A DNA stretch of 64,000 nt from DATFVA01 sp963839165 (GCA_963839165.1 CAWIUG010000005.1:124001-188000); one strand, 5' to 3'. Shown: positions 27,468 to 37,505, numbered from the stretch's first letter. Program-made: numbers and translations. The notes: generated by a model from the sequence alone, not told the origin.

Positions 27468-27998
27468 TTATTTACTCTGATTCACATCATTCTTTGCCTG
27501 CTGTGCTAATTCCAGGTGCTGTTTCAGTACTGGCAATGTTTTTTTTGCCCAATCACGTATCTCCTGATTGTCGGCATTCTTTGCAGCATCCTCAAAAGTT
27601 TTTATATCTTCTTTGTGATCTTCAACCATCTTATCCATATAATGTCTGTCGAATTCGCTTCCACTATACTGACTTAAATCGTTGTATAGATTCTGGTTTT
27701 TAGATAGCATAGAATCAGGAAGAGGAATATTGTTTTTCTGTGCAATATTTTTCAGCTCGTCATTGGCTTTTGAATGATCATTAATCATTCTTTCACCGAA
27801 TTCTTTGACTTTTTCAGAAGTTGCTTTCTGCTGAGCCAGCTTTCCCAACTTAACTTCCATCATTCCACCGCTGTAAGCCTTCTGTGGAAAATTTATTTGC
27901 ATATTTTTATTTGATTTATCCATTTTCTGAGCCTGAACATTCCAAGAGATAGCCAGAACGGAAATGATCGCTATTATCGAGAGCCTGAGTAACTTCAT
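27468..27998 (-). CDS. DUF4142 (ferritin-like) periplasmic protein
   Basis: After a signal peptide (MKLLRLSIIAIISVLAISWNVQAQ) the mature part is a helical bundle of about 150 residues with the DUF4142 pattern: GMMEVKLGKLAQQKATSEKVKEFGERMINDHSKANDELK, then DRHYMDKMVEDHKEDIKTFE. Family members have a ferritin-like fold and no clear function. The frame opens at a TTG 5 codons earlier, but the ATG at 27998 has a GAAAGGA ribosome site 7 bases before it and starts the signal peptide properly. Confidence 0.88.
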   Translation of the reverse strand: MKLLRLSIIAIISVLAISWNVQAQKMDKSNKNMQINFPQKAYSGGMMEVKLGKLAQQKATSEKVKEFGERMINDHSKANDELKNIAQKNNIPLPDSMLSKNQNLYNDLSQYSGSEFDRHYMDKMVEDHKEDIKTFEDAAKNADNQEIRDWAKKTLPVLKQHLELAQQAKNDVNQSK

Positions 27999-28128
27999 TG
28001 CGTATCCTTTCAAAAATTATTTAACGACGTCAAAATAAGGATCGCTTAAAGGCACGGTTGTTTGGCCAGACACAAAAATCTCCTGATGAGAATTGAATCA
28101 CTGCTTCCTGATACATATTGAAAAAACT

Positions 28129-29331
28129 TTAGTTGGTGAAGTTCTTGGGGAATGTCCTTACATTCATTCCGAAATTCAGCTGTTCCTCCATCCTGCACGA
28201 CCATACAAGTTCACCATTCCAAACCGTAATATCAGGACAACCGTCGCACATATTCTGCCTTCCATCCTTCAGGAAATCAACAGGCTGGATAATCATAATT
28301 GATTGATAATGTAATTTTCTAAAAAGATTTAATGGGTTTCTTAAATATTTTGAGGCTGTCTTCCTCAACCCTTTATCGAAAGGACTGAGCAGAAGCATTG
28401 ATCTTCCTTTTGCCGTGTCCTTCGGGGAGCCGTAAGCAAGGTAACGGTTATAAAGCATATGATTGAAGGTCTGAATTATCTCAATTCCTTTTCTTCCCAT
28501 ATATCCATAAATTTTATTTTTTCTTCCCATCCGTCCTGTTAAAAGCCACTTAAATGAATCAGGTTTCTCAGAACCATTCAGATAAGCGCATGGGTCAAAA
28601 TCCGGATATTCAGTCCTTATCAGCTCAACTATTTCCTGAGCTTTAATATCGGTTCTTTCAGAATTTTCTTCGTTATAAACCAGTTGATTCATATCAATCT
28701 TTTTTGAACCGAGAAAAAAATCAACCTGGTTATTGTTAACTGCCCTATACAGGATAAATACCATAACCTGCACAATATCAATATGTGCCTGCGCCCATTT
28801 GACCATTTCAGGAACATACTGCATGGTATCTTCATAAACGGTGGAATTAAAAGAACAGGAAATGTTTCCGGCTTTCGCAATCATGCTTGCATAATGAAGT
28901 CTTAATTCATTTAGTTCAAGTTCATTTTTGTTTTTCCATCCCGGACGGCCCTGTTTGCTGTCTATGTGGAATGTAAATCCAAATACTCCCGCCACTTTAA
29001 GTTTGAATAGAAGCTCTTCAGTTAGTGCAAGTCCGTTTGTGTTTATTATTGGTTTCAGATCTCTTTTCTTTACTTCCTTAACAATTTCAATGATTTCAGG
29101 ATGGGTGAGAGGGTCGCCGCCTGCAATTGATATTCCGTCAGTTTTCCTCAAAGAAGTAAAAACATCAAGATCGTTACGGATTTGTTCAAGCGACTTATGG
29201 CTATTTTCATTTTTCCTGTAACAGCCGTCGCACGCCAGGTTGCATTTTGCTGTAGGTTCAAGCCAGGAGATAGAATTATCCGTGAGCGTCCAGGGCAGGC
29301 GGTAATAATTAAGATGATTCAGTTTGAGCAT
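28129..29331 (-). CDS. Radical SAM protein with C-terminal cysteine cluster
   Basis: This 400-residue enzyme has the [4Fe-4S]/SAM motif CNLACDGC (CxxxCxxC, about residues 31-38), preceded by ISWLEPTAKC, and the GGDP glycine motif near residue 70. A second group of cysteines near the C-terminus (CDGCPDITVWNGELVWSC, about residues 364-381) could bind an extra cluster, as in SPASM/twitch enzymes. The middle of the protein (residues 195-340) is not recognised. The substrate is unknown and no maturation target or peptide gene is adjacent. Confidence 0.88.
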   Translation of the reverse strand: MLKLNHLNYYRLPWTLTDNSISWLEPTAKCNLACDGCYRKNENSHKSLEQIRNDLDVFTSLRKTDGISIAGGDPLTHPEIIEIVKEVKKRDLKPIINTNGLALTEELLFKLKVAGVFGFTFHIDSKQGRPGWKNKNELELNELRLHYASMIAKAGNISCSFNSTVYEDTMQYVPEMVKWAQAHIDIVQVMVFILYRAVNNNQVDFFLGSKKIDMNQLVYNEENSERTDIKAQEIVELIRTEYPDFDPCAYLNGSEKPDSFKWLLTGRMGRKNKIYGYMGRKGIEIIQTFNHMLYNRYLAYGSPKDTAKGRSMLLLSPFDKGLRKTASKYLRNPLNLFRKLHYQSIMIIQPVDFLKDGRQNMCDGCPDITVWNGELVWSCRMEEQLNFGMNVRTFPKNFTN

Positions 29332-29404
29332 GTGCTCCCCTCCTTAATAGATTTATAAATATTAATAAAATTTAATTGAACCTACCCAATAATTCAATAT
29401 CGGA

Positions 29405-29908
29405 TTATTCTGAGCGGTCCGATTTAATAAATGTTATTTTTATACTGCTAATCTTATCATCTGACCAGGGAGAAACCTTGATAGCAGCTTTCAGGTGTTT
29501 GCCCGGAAAATCATAATATAACCATTCTGCTTCCCAATCGTTCGGCTTATATAAATCCGGATCTCCGAAAGTCACGGTTAGATTATGAACCGTTTCCGAA
29601 AATATACCTCCTAAAGGTCTCCCGTAATTTTGTATCACCAGATCTGTTTCTTCAAGTCCTGACTCATCAAAGAAGTACACCCACAAAAACATGTCTTGTC
29701 CAAAATAATTCCCTCCCTGGTATCCAATAGCATCATCTCTTTCATAACCTGGAGAAATCTCGTATTTATTTTTCATAAAATTTTTTACTTCATTATGGGA
29801 GCTTCCCCAGTCGAGATCACCGAACCCGAAAAGCTGCTTTTCCTGTGGCCTTATCACACTTATGAACGCGATTAGAAGGAACCAAACCATTATTAGTAAT
29901 GTTCTCAT
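29405..29908 (-). CDS. Secreted hypothetical protein
   Basis: This 167-residue protein has a hydrophobic N-terminal signal (MRTLLIMVWFLLIAFISVIRPQ). It is followed by a compact domain rich in aromatic residues and Asp/Glu (FGFGDLDWGSSHNEVKNFM...) that alternates strands and turns. The opening DLDWGSSHNEVK resembles the start of small repeat domains in periplasmic proteins of unknown function. No catalytic motif is visible. It may be cotranscribed with the radical SAM gene 73 bp downstream. Confidence 0.7.
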   Translation of the reverse strand: MRTLLIMVWFLLIAFISVIRPQEKQLFGFGDLDWGSSHNEVKNFMKNKYEISPGYERDDAIGYQGGNYFGQDMFLWVYFFDESGLEETDLVIQNYGRPLGGIFSETVHNLTVTFGDPDLYKPNDWEAEWLYYDFPGKHLKAAIKVSPWSDDKISSIKITFIKSDRSE

Positions 29909-30057
29909 AAAAGTGAAGTTATTTTTATTAAATATATGCAGATTATAAAAAACATCACACTATTGTAACCTCATTTTATGGATTTAGTGTATGAGGTAAC
30001 GCACAACATCAAAACTATTATATGGATTAGTTTACAAAACTTTAATATTAAACTATT

Positions 30058-30429
30058 ATGAAAAAAATACTTTTAGTCGAAGACGAAGGACTTGTAGCTT
30101 TGTACCTTAAGAAAGTCCTGGTCGAACATGGCTTTGAAGAAATACAGGTTGCAAAAAACGGAGAAGAGGCTGTACTGAAAGCTAAAAAGTCAGTTCCCGA
30201 CCTTGTGCTTATGGATATCAGGCTTGGGAAAGGAATTAATGGGATAGAAGCCGTAAAACTTATCAACTCCACCAGAAAGATACCTGTAATATATATTACA
30301 GCGTCGACCGATGAGCATACCCACAGGGAAGCACTGGATACAGATCCTCTTGCGATCCTATCGAAACCTATCGAACCCGAAGAACTTAAAGAAATGATCG
30401 ATAATTATTTTGATGGAATCAAAAACTAA
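30058..30429 (+). CDS. Single-domain response regulator (CheY-like)
   Basis: This 123-residue protein is only a receiver domain: acidic pair at DEGLV near residue 9, phospho-acceptor Asp in LVLMDIRLG (about residue 53), Thr in YITAST and the conserved Lys in LSKPIE. It has no output domain, so it must act through protein contact. No histidine kinase gene is next to it. The pattern MDIRLG...NGIEA is common in receivers paired with HATPase_2/HisKA_2 kinases. Confidence 0.92.
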   Translation: MKKILLVEDEGLVALYLKKVLVEHGFEEIQVAKNGEEAVLKAKKSVPDLVLMDIRLGKGINGIEAVKLINSTRKIPVIYITASTDEHTHREALDTDPLAILSKPIEPEELKEMIDNYFDGIKN

Positions 30430-30623
30430 CATAATGTCATCTTAAAAGACTGCTTAAATTAGTTTAACAATAAGAAATTTTGAATTTAATTAAAGAAGAT
30501 TTTAATTTAAGATCAACTTTATGCATAATCTTATTTTATGGATTCTGAAAGGAGGCTTGCATCGGAAAAAAGCGTTTCGTTATCCCACACTAAAAAATAA
30601 TTCTACAAATTGCGGAGGTAATT

Positions 30624-33600
30624 ATGAGATCTCGGTTACATACTGGATTCTTTTTGTTACTGGCAACTCTTCTTCTATTTCTGACTGCCGAATCATTCAG
30701 CCAGCATAAAAGTACGGCTGGCACCAAAGTTCTAAAAGAGGGGAACAAGATCGCTATTCAGACAGTTCCTGAATTGAATACCTTAGAAAATAATTACAAA
30801 CCATATCAGCAGTTGAGCGGTTCTCATACCGATGGTGACAGGTATGTCCTTGGGGGAAGTGAAATATGGTCAGTTACGGATGCTGCGGCTATCGCAAACT
30901 TCACCGAGTTGAATTCTGATGGAACGATTCCCGTTGTCGGATGGGGTTTAAACAATATGAGGGTATCCCGGTATACTGAAGTAAACAATACTCCTCAATG
31001 GGATTATCAAACAGCACCTAATGATCCGTCTGTTGATGTGGCGGATAATGTCACTGCCATGACGAGAGGTACAGAATTTGATATTCTCGATAACAACACA
31101 GGTAATATCTTATATCAGAATATTCTGCCTGATACACTGTACGCTTCGTATGCTTCGATATCACGTGATGGAAACCAGGCCGTTTTTCTCGCACAGTCTG
31201 CAGGTAGTGGAAATACCTCAGTTGCTTATTCAGTGGATCTCTCAGGAACACCAGTAGTCAACTGGACTCGGGAAGTACCTGCTGCTGAAATCGGAAACTG
31301 GGTAGGAGCAAACATTTCTGTGGATGGTTCTACCATCGTTGTAAACGGACGTTACCATTTATATGTTCTTAATAGTGCTGATGGATCTCTGATATGGGAC
31401 CATTTTGTGAGCAACACCGAGTCACCCGCAGCTATAAGCGGAGATGGATCTGTTATTGCAACTGCCGATAACAGCGGGTTCGTACAAACCTGGATTTATG
31501 ATTCAGGAAACAGTGAGTATTACCTGCTCTGGCAGTACAGAGTTCCTGCCGGGACTTATACAAACTGGGCTTCATCGGTTGCAGTTTCTGCCGATGGAAG
31601 TACAATAGCTGCAGGTACACTTATGTTTCTTCCTTCATCATCATATGACGGAACAGTAGTTGCCTTCGATACATATGGCGATGGCAGCCCTAAGTGGGTA
31701 TACAGCGGACTCGGTGATATGGTAGACGATGTTTCTCTCTCCGATGATGGAAAAGTTGCTGCCGCTGCAACCTGGGGTGATTTTTACAACACCAGCAGGA
31801 CAAGCCTGGTAGTATTTGATGTCGCCACCGGTGATCCTACATTTACTGATGTAACTACCGGTTCATATTTCTCTGTCGATCTTTCGCCGGATGGCAGCAG
31901 GGTAATGGCTGGCGGAAAAGCAGTACATGCAAGGGAATTCGGGAACGGAGGCCGGGCTTCTTATTCTGAAATAAACCTTGGTGGCGGAGCAATCAGCGGG
32001 ACAATTGATCTCACAGATACTAATGACGATAGTGGTGTTATGGTAACTGCGGTTGGTTCTGTTAGAAGTGCTGTTACTGATGCAGCCGGAACTTATACGA
32101 TTGCCAATGTCCCTGCCGGGAATTATACCGTCAGAGCTGAAAAACCTGGTTACAATTTCGGTGAAACAGGTGGCGTAACGGTTTTAGAAGGGAGTACAAC
32201 GTCAGGAATTAACTTTTCTCTTGATCCTTCAGGAATATCCGCTCCTGTAATAAGTGCAAGTACTGGTGAGGTAGGTGTTATAAACCTAACATGGTCGCTC
32301 TTTGCTTTGTATCCTGCCTATCTTCAGGAAATTGAAAAAGCAAAAGCTGTCGGTGATGAATATAATGATGTAAATGAATCAGAAAATCTTTCTGCAAAGG
32401 GAAATAAAGCAGGCGTTAATGGATCTGCAGAAATGAAAATTCTGCTGGTTGACAGTATTTACATCTTCAGAAGTCCGGTTTCAGGAGGGCCGTATGATAA
32501 AATCGCAAGTGTGGACGCAGGCCAATCAGGCTATACTGATACTGATGTATTTCCACTTAAGGATTATTATTACGTAGCCATTATTGTAACTGCTGCAGGG
32601 CAGAGCAATTATTCAAATGAGGCATTCGGGCAGGTAAATGATTCATTATTTACATTCAGTTTTGCAGCTCCGCAGGGAAGCGATCCTGTTATAGATGGTG
32701 TCTTATCTGCAGGTGAGTGGGATGATGCATTCAAAGTGGATGTATCAGACGTCCTTGGTTATTCCGGCAGCCCGGCAATCCCACAGGGTTCAGTCTTCAT
32801 GTATTTCAAATTCGATGATCAGAATGACATGCTGTACATAGCTGGCGAGGATTTCCTGAATGCAACTCTGGATGACAATGAGGGATTTGGACTTTATTTT
32901 GATGACAACCATAATAAGGTTTTTGAACCCAACGATGCTCTTCCAATATACCAGGAAGGCAATTTCTGGGCTTACTGGCATCCTTCGGGTGCAGATATAA
33001 AATTCCGTGAAATATTTACAAACGGAGCTGTAGGAAATACGCTTACTCTTACCGATGGCCAGGTTGCCTTCAGCGATGGATCAGGTCATCTACAGGGAGA
33101 GGTTGCAATTCCAATGGGCTTTATGGAAGGGTATCAGCTGCAGGTTTATGGACCTGATAAAATTGTTGGTCTCGGCGCTTTTTTAATTGAAAGGAATGCC
33201 GGAGCGGCAATTTTCCATGGTTGGTGGCCGCAGACTATGAATTCAGTATTCGATCCTAATTATTTCGGTAATGTGAATATCAACGTTTCTCTAAATGCAC
33301 CTCCGCAGGTACCCGGAAATATTGTCGTAACCAGGCAGGGTCAGGATCTATTGCTCACCTGGGATGATCCTCAGCTAGGTCTGAATAATGATCCTTTACC
33401 TGTTCCTCCACAAATCAGAATAATAAAAAACGGACAATTCTTTGCGAACATTGGTCCCGGTGTTGAAAGCATTGTAGATACTAACGTCGGATGTATGCAA
33501 TGGTATGAGTATACACTCCAGGCATCCATTGTCATAAATAATGATACTCTTACTGGGCCTGTTAGTCAACCCACTGGTGCATTTGCCTGCCAGGACCCGG

Positions 33601-34655
33601 TCCTTACGGAGCTTAAGTATGATGATGGTTCCTGGGAGACTTTTTATGTCGTTGATTTTACATATGATAAAAATAAGTTCGCGGTCAGATTTACACCAAC
33701 TTACTACCCTGCACGGGTAATGAGGATGAAAACTATCGGCAACGGCAGTGATGCATTCGACTTTACTATAAATCAGGATAGTTCAGGATTCCCGGGAAGA
33801 CTCATTTCCGGTCCCTATCGTGTTTCCGGAACGGGCACGGGAACAGTGAAAACATTTACTACTACAGTTCCCGGCAGTCAGCCCCCCGAAATAGAATCAG
33901 GAGATTTCTGGGTTCTTATAAATTATCTGCAGGATAGTCCTGGTGCTCCTGGTATTGGAGTTGATTTAGACCTTCCGAACGCGGAAAGAGGTAAATTTTA
34001 TCTCGGCAGCACAGGCTGGCAGGATTTCAGTTTTGGCGACCTGATGATCTCAGCATTTATCGCCGATACTGTAACAGTTGTGCCTGTAGAATTAACTTCA
34101 TTCAACGCTGTAGAAGAAGGAAATAATGTAAAGCTTTCCTGGACTGCAGCCACTCAGTTAAATAATCAGGGATTTGAGATCCAGAGAAAATCTGAAGGTT
34201 TGGAATTCCAGACAGTAGGTTTCATAAAGGGCGAAGGTACAACCTCCGAAGAGAAATCCTATTCATATGTGGATAAAAACCTTCAGGACGGTAATTATAG
34301 TTATAGGCTGAAACAATTGGACTTTAATGGCGCTCATGCTTATTCGTCCATTTTAAATGTTTCAATAGTATTACCAAGAGTATATAGCCTGTCGCAGAAT
34401 TATCCTAATCCCTTCAATCCCACAACGATGATAAAGTACTCGCTTCCCGAGGCTCAGCATGTCACACTCGAGATCTACAATTCACTTGGCGAGAAGATAC
34501 GGACACTGGTTAATAGTGCCAGGGATGCAGGAAATCATACCGTTCAATGGGATGGACTGAACAGTTCGGGCCGTTCCACAGCCAGTGGAATGTACCTATA
34601 TAAGATAACAGCAGGTAAATTTACATCAGTTAAAAAAATGCTGCTGATCAGATAA
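30624..34655 (+). CDS. Very large multidomain T9SS-secreted protein
   Basis: This 1343-residue protein has a signal peptide (residues 1-27) and a C-terminal T9SS sorting domain (1253-1343) with SQNYPNPFNPTT and the closing GMYLYKITAG...KKMLLIR. Between them are a WD/PQQ-like beta-propeller (about 60-440; repeats such as SxDGSxIAA), a carboxypeptidase regulatory-like domain (about 455-535), FN3-like segments, and a CBM9-like domain starting DPVIDGVLSAGEWDDAF (about 690-890). No catalytic residues are visible. It is probably a cell-surface or released binding/adhesion protein. The ribosome site GGAGG precedes the ATG by 6 bases. Confidence 0.9.
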   Translation: MRSRLHTGFFLLLATLLLFLTAESFSQHKSTAGTKVLKEGNKIAIQTVPELNTLENNYKPYQQLSGSHTDGDRYVLGGSEIWSVTDAAAIANFTELNSDGTIPVVGWGLNNMRVSRYTEVNNTPQWDYQTAPNDPSVDVADNVTAMTRGTEFDILDNNTGNILYQNILPDTLYASYASISRDGNQAVFLAQSAGSGNTSVAYSVDLSGTPVVNWTREVPAAEIGNWVGANISVDGSTIVVNGRYHLYVLNSADGSLIWDHFVSNTESPAAISGDGSVIATADNSGFVQTWIYDSGNSEYYLLWQYRVPAGTYTNWASSVAVSADGSTIAAGTLMFLPSSSYDGTVVAFDTYGDGSPKWVYSGLGDMVDDVSLSDDGKVAAAATWGDFYNTSRTSLVVFDVATGDPTFTDVTTGSYFSVDLSPDGSRVMAGGKAVHAREFGNGGRASYSEINLGGGAISGTIDLTDTNDDSGVMVTAVGSVRSAVTDAAGTYTIANVPAGNYTVRAEKPGYNFGETGGVTVLEGSTTSGINFSLDPSGISAPVISASTGEVGVINLTWSLFALYPAYLQEIEKAKAVGDEYNDVNESENLSAKGNKAGVNGSAEMKILLVDSIYIFRSPVSGGPYDKIASVDAGQSGYTDTDVFPLKDYYYVAIIVTAAGQSNYSNEAFGQVNDSLFTFSFAAPQGSDPVIDGVLSAGEWDDAFKVDVSDVLGYSGSPAIPQGSVFMYFKFDDQNDMLYIAGEDFLNATLDDNEGFGLYFDDNHNKVFEPNDALPIYQEGNFWAYWHPSGADIKFREIFTNGAVGNTLTLTDGQVAFSDGSGHLQGEVAIPMGFMEGYQLQVYGPDKIVGLGAFLIERNAGAAIFHGWWPQTMNSVFDPNYFGNVNINVSLNAPPQVPGNIVVTRQGQDLLLTWDDPQLGLNNDPLPVPPQIRIIKNGQFFANIGPGVESIVDTNVGCMQWYEYTLQASIVINNDTLTGPVSQPTGAFACQDPVLTELKYDDGSWETFYVVDFTYDKNKFAVRFTPTYYPARVMRMKTIGNGSDAFDFTINQDSSGFPGRLISGPYRVSGTGTGTVKTFTTTVPGSQPPEIESGDFWVLINYLQDSPGAPGIGVDLDLPNAERGKFYLGSTGWQDFSFGDLMISAFIADTVTVVPVELTSFNAVEEGNNVKLSWTAATQLNNQGFEIQRKSEGLEFQTVGFIKGEGTTSEEKSYSYVDKNLQDGNYSYRLKQLDFNGAHAYSSILNVSIVLPRVYSLSQNYPNPFNPTTMIKYSLPEAQHVTLEIYNSLGEKIRTLVNSARDAGNHTVQWDGLNSSGRSTASGMYLYKITAGKFTSVKKMLLIR

Positions 34656-34680
34656 CATTAGAGAGAAAGTTGAATTAAAT

Positions 34681-34710
34681 AAACGGCGCAAAATATGCGC
34701 CGTTTTTTTT
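34681..34710 (+). terminator. Intrinsic terminator after the 1343-residue T9SS gene
   Basis: A perfect 10-bp stem (AAACGGCGCA paired with TGCGCCGTTT) with a 5-nt loop AAATA is followed by an unbroken T run. It lies 26 bp past the stop codon and isolates the large gene from the CRP/FNR regulator gene. Confidence 0.95.
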
Positions 34711-34852
34711 ATGCAAACGGAATTAATTAAACCATGTCAGCATATCACAAATTCCTGTGAGCAAAGATATTGTCTTTTAAAGCACACCTGTTTTAAAAAA
34801 GATAACTAAATTGCCAATTATTATATAATAATAAATATAAACTTTCTTTTAG

Positions 34853-35536
34853 ATGACTGAATCCAAAATCATTTTGAAATATGTACCTATTTTCTCTGAA
34901 CTGGAGGATAGCATCCTTACAAGAATTGAGGAACTGGGGGTAATACGCAGTTATAAGAAAGATATTATAATTATGGATGAGAAAAATGAGAATCCTTCAG
35001 GTTTGTTTATTGTTAAAGAGGGTTCAGTGAAAGTCACTAGAAATGATACTGAAGGGAGAGAAATTATTTTAACAATACTCGGTGAATATGAATACTTCGG
35101 TGAAATGTCTCTTCTCGATGGTGAAAACCCTTCCGCCAATGTAGCAGCTATGGAAGACACTGAATTATTTTATCTTGGCAGGGAACAATTTATGCAATTG
35201 ATCGAATATAATCCAAAAATAACTTACGCTCTCCTTGAAGGTCTCATTAAGAGGCTTAGAGCAGCCGACGATAAGATAAAATCTCTTTCACTTTTAAAAG
35301 CTGAAGGAAAAATAGTATCGGCCATAATTCAGCTTGCCGAACTATCCGGGATAATGAAACAGGGTCTGGTTGAATTAGACCTCCCGTTTCAGCATGATAT
35401 TGCTAATATTGCTGGAACATCAAGGGAAACTGTCTCAAGAGTACTGCATTCGTTGGAAAAAAAAGGATTGATCCAGCTTGATGGTTCGAAAATAAGAATA
35501 CCCGACTATAATACTTTCAAGAAATCATTCAGCTGA
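34853..35536 (+). CDS. CRP/FNR-family transcription regulator
   Basis: This 227-residue protein has an N-terminal cyclic-nucleotide-like beta-barrel (about residues 10-120, GEYEYFGEMSLLDGENPSANVAA) and a C-terminal winged helix (about 150-225) with QHDIANIAGTSRETVSRVLHSLEKKGLI. The recognition helix GTSRETVSRVL is typical of the family. The barrel lacks the N-terminal FNR cysteines, so it is not an FNR-type oxygen sensor with a [4Fe-4S] cluster. The ligand and targets are unknown. It is monocistronic by position. Confidence 0.93.
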   Translation: MTESKIILKYVPIFSELEDSILTRIEELGVIRSYKKDIIIMDEKNENPSGLFIVKEGSVKVTRNDTEGREIILTILGEYEYFGEMSLLDGENPSANVAAMEDTELFYLGREQFMQLIEYNPKITYALLEGLIKRLRAADDKIKSLSLLKAEGKIVSAIIQLAELSGIMKQGLVELDLPFQHDIANIAGTSRETVSRVLHSLEKKGLIQLDGSKIRIPDYNTFKKSFS

Positions 35537-35659
35537 TCCAATCATTTTTGCTCAGAAATTTCAAAAAAGATATAAATCATCAAACACAAAACCGTTTTCC
35601 CTGAAACTGTTTTGATAATGTAGGGTTATAAATAATCTAATATTGAAAGATAAATTTGA

Positions 35660-36535
35660 ATGAGAAACATTTTTTCAGGAATATTAGCCGGAATTTTAAT
35701 TTTAATTTCCCTTATTCTGCTGGCAGCAACAGTATATTCATTATACCTTATTTTTAAAGAACCCATCCCTGTTTTTGAGATGAGTAACACTGGCCTCTTT
35801 GAATGGCTCCGGTATTTTGAATTTCCGCTGATCTCATCTGCTGCTTTTCTCTATGTAATCACTTTATTATTTACTGAGCTGAGGATTCAGCAGGTGAATG
35901 ATTCTTTCGGTATAATGAAAAATGAGATTTTAGAGGCAGATAAACCCAGGTTATTTCTTAAACCTCAAAATATAATTTTCTCAACAGATGCCGCACTGGG
36001 GAAGCTTTCGTTCAGGTTTGAGGGGAGCGTTTCTCCGGTTATGTACATTATAAATGCGGGAAAAGAACCTGCACTTGAAGTGAGAAGTAAATTTTCTTTT
36101 GATCTGAAGAGTTCTATTAAGCTTATAAAAACGAACGATTTATTTCATTTATTCGTGATTGAAGAGAATGATAATATCGTAACGATTAAATCTGATAAGC
36201 TTGGTTATTCATCTACAAGAGAAACGGTTCTGCTTAATAGCTGGCAGAAAAATGATTTTATACTTCCGTCAATTCAGAATTCTCTGGCTTCAGGCATTTT
36301 GCTCCCCGGTATCTATACTGAATTGTTCTTCTGGTACAATGAAATAACAAACGGCGATAAGGTTGATGATTTCCCGGAACTTAAATGTCATTTTGAATAT
36401 AAAAGGATAAATAATAGTATTGTAAAACAGATATTCAGTATTAAACCGGCTGAAGTTGACTATTCACCGGGACTAAGAGGAGATAAACTTTATGATTCTT
36501 CTTCAACGTTCATTACTGAACTTAAATTAATTTAG
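35660..36535 (+). CDS. Membrane protein of unknown function
   Basis: This 291-residue protein has two N-terminal transmembrane segments (about residues 8-34 and 52-70) followed by a soluble region of about 215 residues rich in beta-type sequence. No family is recognised. The second half has no signal for enzymes. It converges on a response regulator gene with a 9-bp overlap at the stop codons, and there is no operon partner on its strand. Confidence 0.7.
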   Translation: MRNIFSGILAGILILISLILLAATVYSLYLIFKEPIPVFEMSNTGLFEWLRYFEFPLISSAAFLYVITLLFTELRIQQVNDSFGIMKNEILEADKPRLFLKPQNIIFSTDAALGKLSFRFEGSVSPVMYIINAGKEPALEVRSKFSFDLKSSIKLIKTNDLFHLFVIEENDNIVTIKSDKLGYSSTRETVLLNSWQKNDFILPSIQNSLASGILLPGIYTELFFWYNEITNGDKVDDFPELKCHFEYKRINNSIVKQIFSIKPAEVDYSPGLRGDKLYDSSSTFITELKLI

Positions 36536-36931
36536 AAAGGTGGAAATCCTCATATCTTTAACCTTTTCAATTGTTAGCACCTTCTGAACGATTGCAAGAA
36601 CTTCGTTGAGGTTTACTGGCTTTAAAAAGACCGCTGCCGGATTCAGATTCAAGACCGCCTGCTGATGTATTGGATTGGAAAGAGCTGATACAAATATAAA
36701 TGGAACTGACAGCCTTCTTAATTCTTCTGCTATTTCAATGCCTGATATTTCCCCATGCAGTATCACATCAAGAATAGCAATATCTGGTTTTTCCTTTTTG
36801 ATGGCTTTTAAGGCATCCTCACCGTTAAGGTAGTATCTGGTATCTTTATAGCCTTTGCTTATAAGAAACCTCATGATATCAAGGGCTATTATGGCTTTAT
36901 CCTCAACCACAAGTATCCTGGGACTTTTCAT
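36527..36931 (-). CDS. Single-domain response regulator
   Basis: This receiver-only protein has the acidic pair VVEDKA, the phospho-acceptor Asp in IAILDVILHGEISGIE, a Ser in FIFVSA and the Lys in FLKPVNL. The frame is open up to 36997, but the ATG at 36931 (MKSPRILVVEDK) has a GGAAGATAAG-type ribosome site and matches the family start, giving 134 residues. As with the regulator at 30058 no kinase is adjacent; the two may belong to the same unlinked kinase network. Confidence 0.9.
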   Translation of the reverse strand: MKSPRILVVEDKAIIALDIMRFLISKGYKDTRYYLNGEDALKAIKKEKPDIAILDVILHGEISGIEIAEELRRLSVPFIFVSALSNPIHQQAVLNLNPAAVFLKPVNLNEVLAIVQKVLTIEKVKDMRISTFLN

Positions 36932-37163
36932 GCTTATCTTCCTTTGTATTGTTCGAAGATCTACTTTAATCACAAGAAAGTCTGTGCTGCTGTGCATCCT
37001 TGTATTCCAACTTACAACAACTTGTCAGATAAACTTTAATATAAATAAAAGGAATTATTCAGGAATTATTGACTTAATGACTTAGATCAACAGGTATTTA
37101 CTTCTAATGAAAAAAGAGATTGATCAATTAACTGAATAAAAAATAAACAGAAAGGAGTAAATT

Positions 37164-37487
37164 ATGTGGCAAGCATGGTTGAATTTAGCAGCAGGGTTAT
37201 GGCTTATTTTATGCGGCTTGGTTCCGTCATTACAGACCCCTGCCTCAATGATTGTACCCGGTGCAGTTGTATTTGTGCTGGGATTCTGGACTACTGCGAG
37301 AGTGAAAAGCTGGGAAGGGACTATAAATGGTATAGCTGGAATATGGCTCCTCCTCTCAGGAATTTGGTTCGAGTTATGGGTACCATGGAATTTCCTGATA
37401 TTGGGAGCATTAGTAACTATACTGTCAATAGTCAATCTTGTCGAACATCCTGATCCGGCGACCCAAACTCCCCATATCGCAAAATAA
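37164..37487 (+). CDS. SPW-repeat membrane protein (copy 1)
   Basis: This 107-residue protein has four hydrophobic helices arranged as an internal duplication. Each half holds a W-x-x-x-x-G-x-W-L pattern (WLNLAAGLWLILCG; GTINGIAGIWLLLSG) and ends in a W-containing turn, matching the SPW-repeat family of unknown function. A GAAAGGAG ribosome site precedes the ATG. A paralogue follows 125 bp later. Both are probably inner-membrane proteins, perhaps stress-related, but the function is not known. Confidence 0.82.
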   Translation: MWQAWLNLAAGLWLILCGLVPSLQTPASMIVPGAVVFVLGFWTTARVKSWEGTINGIAGIWLLLSGIWFELWVPWNFLILGALVTILSIVNLVEHPDPATQTPHIAK

Positions 37488-37505
37488 TTCCATTCCTGAA
37501 AGGAT

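Noticed and set aside
30521..30709. A 62-codon plus-strand frame before the large T9SS gene
   Set aside because: It overlaps the strong start of the T9SS gene, lacks features, and has no ribosome site of its own.
36998..37163. TTGATCAA-like palindromes before the first SPW gene
   Set aside because: Short AT-rich palindromes are expected here by chance, and spacing does not match a known regulator.
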